Assembly: GCA_944319935.1 (NCBI GenBank) | Contig: CALUFM010000031.1 | Coordinates: 62,001 to 126,000, forward strand | DNA: 64,000 nucleotides | Source: an uncultured Prevotella sp. | GTDB lineage: Bacteria; Bacteroidota; Bacteroidia; Bacteroidales; Bacteroidaceae | Direction of reading: 5' to 3' | Part shown: piece by piece, positions 60,296-64,000 of the stretch | Layout of the letters: every line of letters begins with the position of its first letter | Position numbering within the stretch: position 1 is the stretch's first letter | Translations under genes and position numbers: made by a program | Notes under the pieces: generated by a model | Told to the model about the DNA's origin: nothing | Databases searched by the model: none | Seen by the model: only the letters and a program-made list of their open reading frames with translations

Positions 60296-61153
60296 AAAGA
60301 AGCCCCCATAGGCGTGTTCGACTCAGGCTACGGCGGACTGACCATCCTCCACCAGATGCGCAGCCTCCTGCCGCAGTATGACTACATCTACCTGGGCGAC
60401 AACGCCCGCGCTCCTTACGGGCCGCGCTCGTTCGACGTAGTCTACCGCTTCACGCTCGAAGCCGTCAGGCGGCTGTTCTCGATGGGCTGCCGCTTGGTCA
60501 TCATAGCCTGCAACACGGCGTCGGCCAAGGCCCTGCGCACCATCCAGCAGAACGACCTGCCGCGCATCGACCCCGCGCGCCGCGTGCTTGGCGTAATCCG
60601 CCCCACGGCCGAATGCATAGGCCGGCTGACGCTGACGCGCCACGTGGGCGTGCTGGCCACCGAGGGCACCATCAAGAGCGGCAGCTACGGCATGGAGATA
60701 GCCAAGCTGTGGCCCGACATAAAGGTGACGGGGGTGGCCTGCCCGCTGTGGGTGCCGCTCATCGAGAACAACGAGTATGACACGCCGGGAGCCGACTACT
60801 TCGTCAAGAAGCGCATCGACGAGCTGATGATGCTCGACGGCGACATCGACGCCATAATACTCGGATGCACGCACTACCCCCTGCTGCTCGACAAAATACT
60901 GAAGCACACGCCGCGGGGCGTGCGCGTGATACCGCAGGGCGAATACGTGGCCCAGAGCCTGAAGGACTATCTCAGGCGGCATCCCGAGATTGAAGCGGCG
61001 TGCGCCAAGCACGGCACGTGCCGCTATCTGACGACGGAGAACAGCGACAAGTTCAACGACTCGGCGCGCATCTTCATGCACGAGCCCGTGCATGCCGAAA
61101 CCATTTTCTTGGCTGACGAGCTGTCAGCAGACAAGCAATCAGCAGACGAGTGA
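60281..61153 (+). CDS. murI: glutamate racemase
   Basis: The 290-residue enzyme makes D-glutamate for peptidoglycan. Its two catalytic cysteines are Cys77 (IIACNTASA) and Cys196 (ILGCTHYPLLL), with the N-terminal IGVFDSGYGGLTILHQM. The first codons (MDYELK) come from AATTATG repeat words, so a start further in is unlikely but possible. The normal end is near HAETIFLAD; the last ten residues (ELSADKQSADE) are translated from the CAGCAGACAAGC repeat that follows, because the repeat gave no earlier stop. Both gene ends therefore merge into repeats. It closes the envelope block. Confidence 0.93.
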   Translation: MDYELKEAPIGVFDSGYGGLTILHQMRSLLPQYDYIYLGDNARAPYGPRSFDVVYRFTLEAVRRLFSMGCRLVIIACNTASAKALRTIQQNDLPRIDPARRVLGVIRPTAECIGRLTLTRHVGVLATEGTIKSGSYGMEIAKLWPDIKVTGVACPLWVPLIENNEYDTPGADYFVKKRIDELMMLDGDIDAIILGCTHYPLLLDKILKHTPRGVRVIPQGEYVAQSLKDYLRRHPEIEAACAKHGTCRYLTTENSDKFNDSARIFMHEPVHAETIFLADELSADKQSADE

Positions 61154-61286
61154 CGAGCAGTCAGCAGACAAGCCTATCAGGCCTATCGGGCTTATTTGGC
61201 TTATCAGGCTTATTAGGCCTAATTAGCCTGATAAGCCCAATAGGCCTGATAGGCTTGTCTGCTGGCAGCTCGTCACTCGTCTGCTA
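61123..61286. repeat. AGACAAGC/CYYATYWGG hairpin between murI and an AraC gene
   Basis: Forward words at 61123-61172, 9-bp words at 61173-61250 and inverted words at 61251-61286. The arms match except for one extra 9-bp unit (TTATTTGGC) on the left. The element overlaps the last codons of murI on one side and the stop codon of the AraC gene on the other. Confidence 0.85.
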
Positions 61287-62147
61287 AAAAAACTCTTCGG
61301 GCGCGCAGCCGGTGATTTTCTTGAACACGGTGGCGAAGCACCGCTCGGTGCAGAAGCCGAGCATGGCGGATATCTCGCCGACGGTGTTGCGCCCGGCCAG
61401 GAGCATTTGCTTGGCCAGGCTGATGCGGCGTAGTTGCACGTAGTCGCCCACCGCCTTGCCCGTCTCGCTCTTGAGCATGTCGTTGAGATAGTCGGCCGAC
61501 ATGCCCAGCCCCGGGGCCAGCCGCCCGGCCGTGGGCAGGCCGCGGCGCGCCACCTCGCCGGAGGTGAATGCGCGGTCAATCACAGAGTCGAGGGCGGCTA
61601 TGGCGTCAACGTTGGCGTTGTGGCGGGTGACGAACTGCCGCTCGTAGAAGCGGCGGCAGTAGTTGAGCAGCAGTTCGATGATGTTGCAGATTATTTCCTT
61701 GCTGTAGACGTCAACGCCCCAGCGCAGCTCGTCGTCAACGCAGCCGAGGCAGCGGCGGATGACCCTCTCCTCGCAACAGGATATGTGCAGCGACTCGTCC
61801 TGGCGGTACTTGAAGAACGAATACTCCCTGAGCCTCATGCCCAGCGGCGTGCATCTCATCAGGTCGGGGTGGAAGATGAGCATCTTGCCGTCGGAGGTGG
61901 CGAGGTCGATTTCCTTGTGCGGCGCGATGAACAGCAGCGTGGCGTCGGTGTAGTCGTAATATTTCCAGCCGTACCTGCAGGCGTCGCCGGCGCGGCTCTT
62001 CATCACCACGGCGTAACAGTCGGTGGCGACGTGGCTGCCGACGCACGGTGCCGACATGTCGATAAGGCTCACCATGGGGTGGCGCGTCTCGGCGTTGAAG
62101 GCGCGGTTGCACTCACACACGTAGTTGGTTGTATCGTTTTCTCTCAT
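61284..62147 (-). CDS. AraC family transcriptional regulator, paralog A
   Basis: The 287-residue protein has an N-terminal cupin-like sensing region (NRAFNAETRHPMVSLIDMSA) and a C-terminal AraC double helix-turn-helix domain (residues about 190-287: VARRGLPTAGRLAPGLGMSA, YLNDMLKSETGKAVGDYVQL, TVGEISAMLGFCTERCFATV, TGCAPEEFF). It should bind DNA as a monomer or dimer and usually activates nearby genes. It is a paralog of the gene at 62510-63412: same length class, and the same opening NR-ETR-P-V. The TAG stop overlaps a TAGCAGACGAG repeat word. The ligand and targets are unknown. Confidence 0.9.
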   Translation of the reverse strand: MRENDTTNYVCECNRAFNAETRHPMVSLIDMSAPCVGSHVATDCYAVVMKSRAGDACRYGWKYYDYTDATLLFIAPHKEIDLATSDGKMLIFHPDLMRCTPLGMRLREYSFFKYRQDESLHISCCEERVIRRCLGCVDDELRWGVDVYSKEIICNIIELLLNYCRRFYERQFVTRHNANVDAIAALDSVIDRAFTSGEVARRGLPTAGRLAPGLGMSADYLNDMLKSETGKAVGDYVQLRRISLAKQMLLAGRNTVGEISAMLGFCTERCFATVFKKITGCAPEEFF

Positions 62148-62164
62148 TGGCTGATGTTGGTTGG

Positions 62165-62514
62165 GGCTTTTTTATTAGGTCGATAGGCTGGTTGCTGATT
62201 GCTTGGGGCGATAGGCCCAATGAGCCAGATAGGCCGAATAAGCCCAATAGGCTTGTTGGCTGACTGCTTGTTTGCTGATTGCTTGGCCGATAGGCCCAAT
62301 GAGCCAGATAGGCCGAATAAGCCCAATAGGCTTGTTTGCTGACTGCTTGTTTGCTGACTGCTTGTTTGCTGACTGCTTGGCCGATAGGCCCAATAGGCTT
62401 GTTTGCTGACTGCTCGTCACTTGTTTGCTGAAAACTTGTTTGCTGACTGCTCGTCACTTGTCTGCTGAAAACTTGTCTGCTGAAAACTTGTCTGCTGACT
62501 GCTCGTCTGCTATA
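62165..62514. repeat. AGACAAGC/CYYATYWGG words between two AraC genes, with 79-bp repeat
   Basis: ATAGGCCCAATGAGCCAGAT occurs at 62211 and 62290, 79 bp apart. CTTGTTTGCTGACTG words alternate with 9-bp words to about 62420, then CTTGTCTGCTGAAAA words to 62514. All words lie in one orientation relative to the minus-strand genes. Confidence 0.8.
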
Positions 62515-63412
62515 ACGATTTCCTGTATTCGGCGGGGGTCATGCCCGTGCCGCGCTTGAAGTAGCGGCTGAAGTGCTGCGAATACTGGAAGCCCAGCATG
62601 TAGCTTATTTCGTTGACGGTCTTCGTCGTGCCGGCCAGTTGCTCCTTGGCCATGTCGATTATCTTGTTCTGGATGTACTCCTGTGGCGTGCGCCCGGTCT
62701 CCTTCTTGATGAGGTCGCCGAAGTAGTTGGGCGAGAGGAAGCACCTCTCGGCGAAATGCTTCACCGAGGGCAGGCCTTGGCGCATGGCCGTGTCGCCCGT
62801 GAAGTAGGCGTCAAGCTCGCGCTCAAACCTCTCCAGCACGTCAGTGTTGGCGTCGTGGCGGGTGATGAACTGCCGCTCGTAGAACCTCATGCAGTAGTCG
62901 AGCAGCAGCTCTATGTTGCGGCAGATCAGCTTGCGGCTGTGGCCGTCCACGGGCCGCTCGATTTCCATGCGTATCTTGCCGAGGCAGTCGCTGAAGACGG
63001 CCTTCTCCTGCTCTGACAGGTGAAGGGCCTCGCGCGACGAATACGAGAAGAACGAGTACTGCTTCATCTCCTGCGCCAGCGACGTGCCGCGCAGCAGGTC
63101 GGGGTGGAACAGCAGCCCCAGCACCTTTGGCTTGACGCCGGGCTTGAAGTTGACACGCACCACCTGGCCGGGGGCGAAGCTCGTCACCGTGCCCTCCTGG
63201 TAGTCGTAAGGCATGCGGCCGTAGGTCATGTCGCCGCAGTAAGTCTGCTTCAGGAAGAGGGCGTACACGCCGTAGCTGTAAGTCACCTCGCCGCCCAGGT
63301 TGTCCCTGTTGGCGTTGTCAACGTCGACGACCGTCACCAGCGGGTTGCGCGTCTCCACGCCGTACAGGCGGTTGTAGTCGTCGATGGAGTCAATCCTCAG
63401 TATTTTTCCCAT
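62510..63412 (-). CDS. AraC family transcriptional regulator, paralog B
   Basis: This protein of 300 residues starts at 63412 (MGKILRIDSIDDYNRLYGVE), close behind a good -7 box; a longer in-frame start at 63463 would lie within the promoter. The N-terminal half is a sensing domain (NPLVTVVDVDNANRDNLGGE); the last 100 residues are the AraC helix-turn-helix domain (FAERCFLSPNYFGDLIKKET, TVNEISYMLGFQYSQHFSRY, FKRGTGMTPAEYRKSL). It is a paralog of the gene downstream, and the two probably arose by tandem duplication. It ends in TAG fused to the repeat word CAGACGAG. Target genes are unknown, since no clear metabolic gene cluster adjoins. Confidence 0.92.
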   Translation of the reverse strand: MGKILRIDSIDDYNRLYGVETRNPLVTVVDVDNANRDNLGGEVTYSYGVYALFLKQTYCGDMTYGRMPYDYQEGTVTSFAPGQVVRVNFKPGVKPKVLGLLFHPDLLRGTSLAQEMKQYSFFSYSSREALHLSEQEKAVFSDCLGKIRMEIERPVDGHSRKLICRNIELLLDYCMRFYERQFITRHDANTDVLERFERELDAYFTGDTAMRQGLPSVKHFAERCFLSPNYFGDLIKKETGRTPQEYIQNKIIDMAKEQLAGTTKTVNEISYMLGFQYSQHFSRYFKRGTGMTPAEYRKSL

Positions 63413-63438
63413 AGTAAGTCCCTTTCTCTTTGTTTCTG

Positions 63439-63446
63439 CAAAAATA
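63439..63446 (-). promoter_or_regulatory. -7 box TATTTTTG for AraC paralog B
   Basis: On the minus strand TATTTTTG, then CAGAAACAAAG, lies 26 bp before the ATG at 63412. Confidence 0.65.
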
Positions 63447-63504
63447 ACGATTATCGGCGACAAACCGTGTACACGGATTACTGATTTTATTACCCCGATT
63501 ACGC

Positions 63505-63656
63505 TTTCGCCCGCGCCCCGCCGCGGCCGCGGCGGCCTTTGGCAACACGAAAGGCGGCCCGCGGCAGTGCCGCAAGCCGCCTCTGGCTTGGCAAAACGTG
63601 GCCTCGCGGCAAGCCCCTGGCCGCCAGCGCGTTGCGGCGGGCGGGGCTTGGCCGGC
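63505..63656. repeat. GC-rich GGCGGC/CGAAAGGC words after argR
   Basis: 63515-63640 holds degenerate inverted words (GGCGGCCTTTGGCAACACGA, AAGGCGGCCCGCGGCAGTGC, CGCAAGCCGCCTCTGGCTTG) like those at 2907-2985, 10990-11110 and 14500-14590. They could fold and end argR transcription. Confidence 0.6.
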
Positions 63657-64000
63657 CTACAGCCGTATGTCAGGTATGATGGCGCGCAGGTCGTCGATGA
63701 CCTCGCGGTAAGTAGACCCGTCCTTCACTACGATGAATATGGTGTCGTCGCCGGCGATGGTGCCCAGCAGCGACGGCAGCCCGCTGTTGTCGATGTTGAA
63801 CGCCAGGCTGCTGGCATAGCCCGGACGGGTGCGGATGACGCCCATGTTGCCCGAGAAGTTGATTGACATGAAGCCCGACGTGAGCAGCATCTCGGCCGCG
63901 CTCTTGGGGCTGGCCACGCGCTTGTACATCGTCTCGTTGGGCAGCACGTAGAAATACTTTCCGCCAAGGCTCGTGGCCTTGGCCACTTTCAGTTGCTTCA
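63657..64000 (-). CDS. argR: arginine repressor ArgR, C-terminal part, 5' end outside window
   Basis: The visible 114 codons give LKQLKVAKATSLGGKYFYVL, then the oligomerisation and arginine-binding domain with FNIDNSGLPSLLGTIAGDDT and IFIVVKDG. GDDTIFIV is the conserved arginine-contacting Asp-Asp pair of ArgR. The winged-helix DNA-binding domain lies beyond the right edge. The hexameric protein represses arginine biosynthesis genes when arginine is present. A GTG at 63986 is in frame but is too far in to be the start. Confidence 0.92.
   Translation of the reverse strand, partial: KQLKVAKATSLGGKYFYVLPNETMYKRVASPKSAAEMLLTSGFMSINFSGNMGVIRTRPGYASSLAFNIDNSGLPSLLGTIAGDDTIFIVVKDGSTYREVIDDLRAIIPDIRL

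Overview
The window is chromosomal DNA of a GC-rich member of the order Bacteroidales, probably Prevotellaceae or a close relative. The genus is not decided. The evidence is: many promoters with the Bacteroidota -7 box TAnnTTTG; a fused SecDF; the long IspG form; an ATP-type PEP carboxykinase; DUF6089/PorG, UppS, BamA and OmpH in one row; secreted proteins with type IX-secretion-like C-terminal tails; and a TonB-receptor-type barrel. Almost all genes are housekeeping or envelope genes. I see no prophage, plasmid genes, transposase, CRISPR array or rRNA operon.

Layout. 1-2.8 kb (minus): an ADP-forming acyl-CoA ligase cut by the window edge, a Bcp peroxiredoxin and two tiny membrane proteins, one frameshifted. 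3.3-7.3 kb (plus): SGNH hydrolase, U32 protein, SufE, TrmH-type RNA methyltransferase. 7.9-14.8 kb: a tandem duplication of a large secreted Ig-like protein gene with its leader, terminator and downstream repeats. 15-20.8 kb: MarC, a small barrel, a TonB-type outer membrane protein, tRNA-Arg(CCT), two tiny membrane proteins and HU. 21-31.6 kb: rhomboid protease, EEP-family protein, SecDF, CE7 esterase, CMD-cupin protein, MetG. 31.8-32.3 kb: an AT-rich zinc-ribbon membrane protein that looks foreign. 32.6-39.9 kb (minus): a lipid A/core operon, read from its promoter as MsbA-like exporter, LpxL-type acyltransferase, GT4, WaaP-like kinase, GT32, GT90. 40.4-45.8 kb: a small protein, RpoN, a PAP2-like protein, PurE, IspG. 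46.4-51.7 kb: Upp, a duplicated-module secreted protein, PckA. 52-61 kb: a candidate small RNA, then DUF6242-like lipoprotein, PorG-like barrel, UppS, BamA, three OmpH/Skp proteins and MurI, forming an envelope-assembly block. 61-64 kb (minus): two paralogous AraC regulators and the C-terminal part of ArgR.

The unusual feature is the intergenic DNA. Most longer gaps are filled with degenerate short-period words of 7-9 bp: TTTAACTAC, TTAACTCCT, CYYATYWGG, AGACAAGC, GGTTAYGN, GTGAGAAG, AATTCAT and GAATAAT. They often form long, almost perfect inverted repeats that fill the whole space from a stop codon to the next gene. Mixed among them are the larger GTAGGGGCAGACCC inverted repeats, two 41-45-nt palindromes that differ by paired compensatory changes, and a 388-bp MITE-like insertion present in only one copy of the duplicated secreted-protein locus. 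These repeats, and the candidate RNA at 51963-52137, are the parts most likely to hold something undescribed. Repeat functions proposed here are inference.
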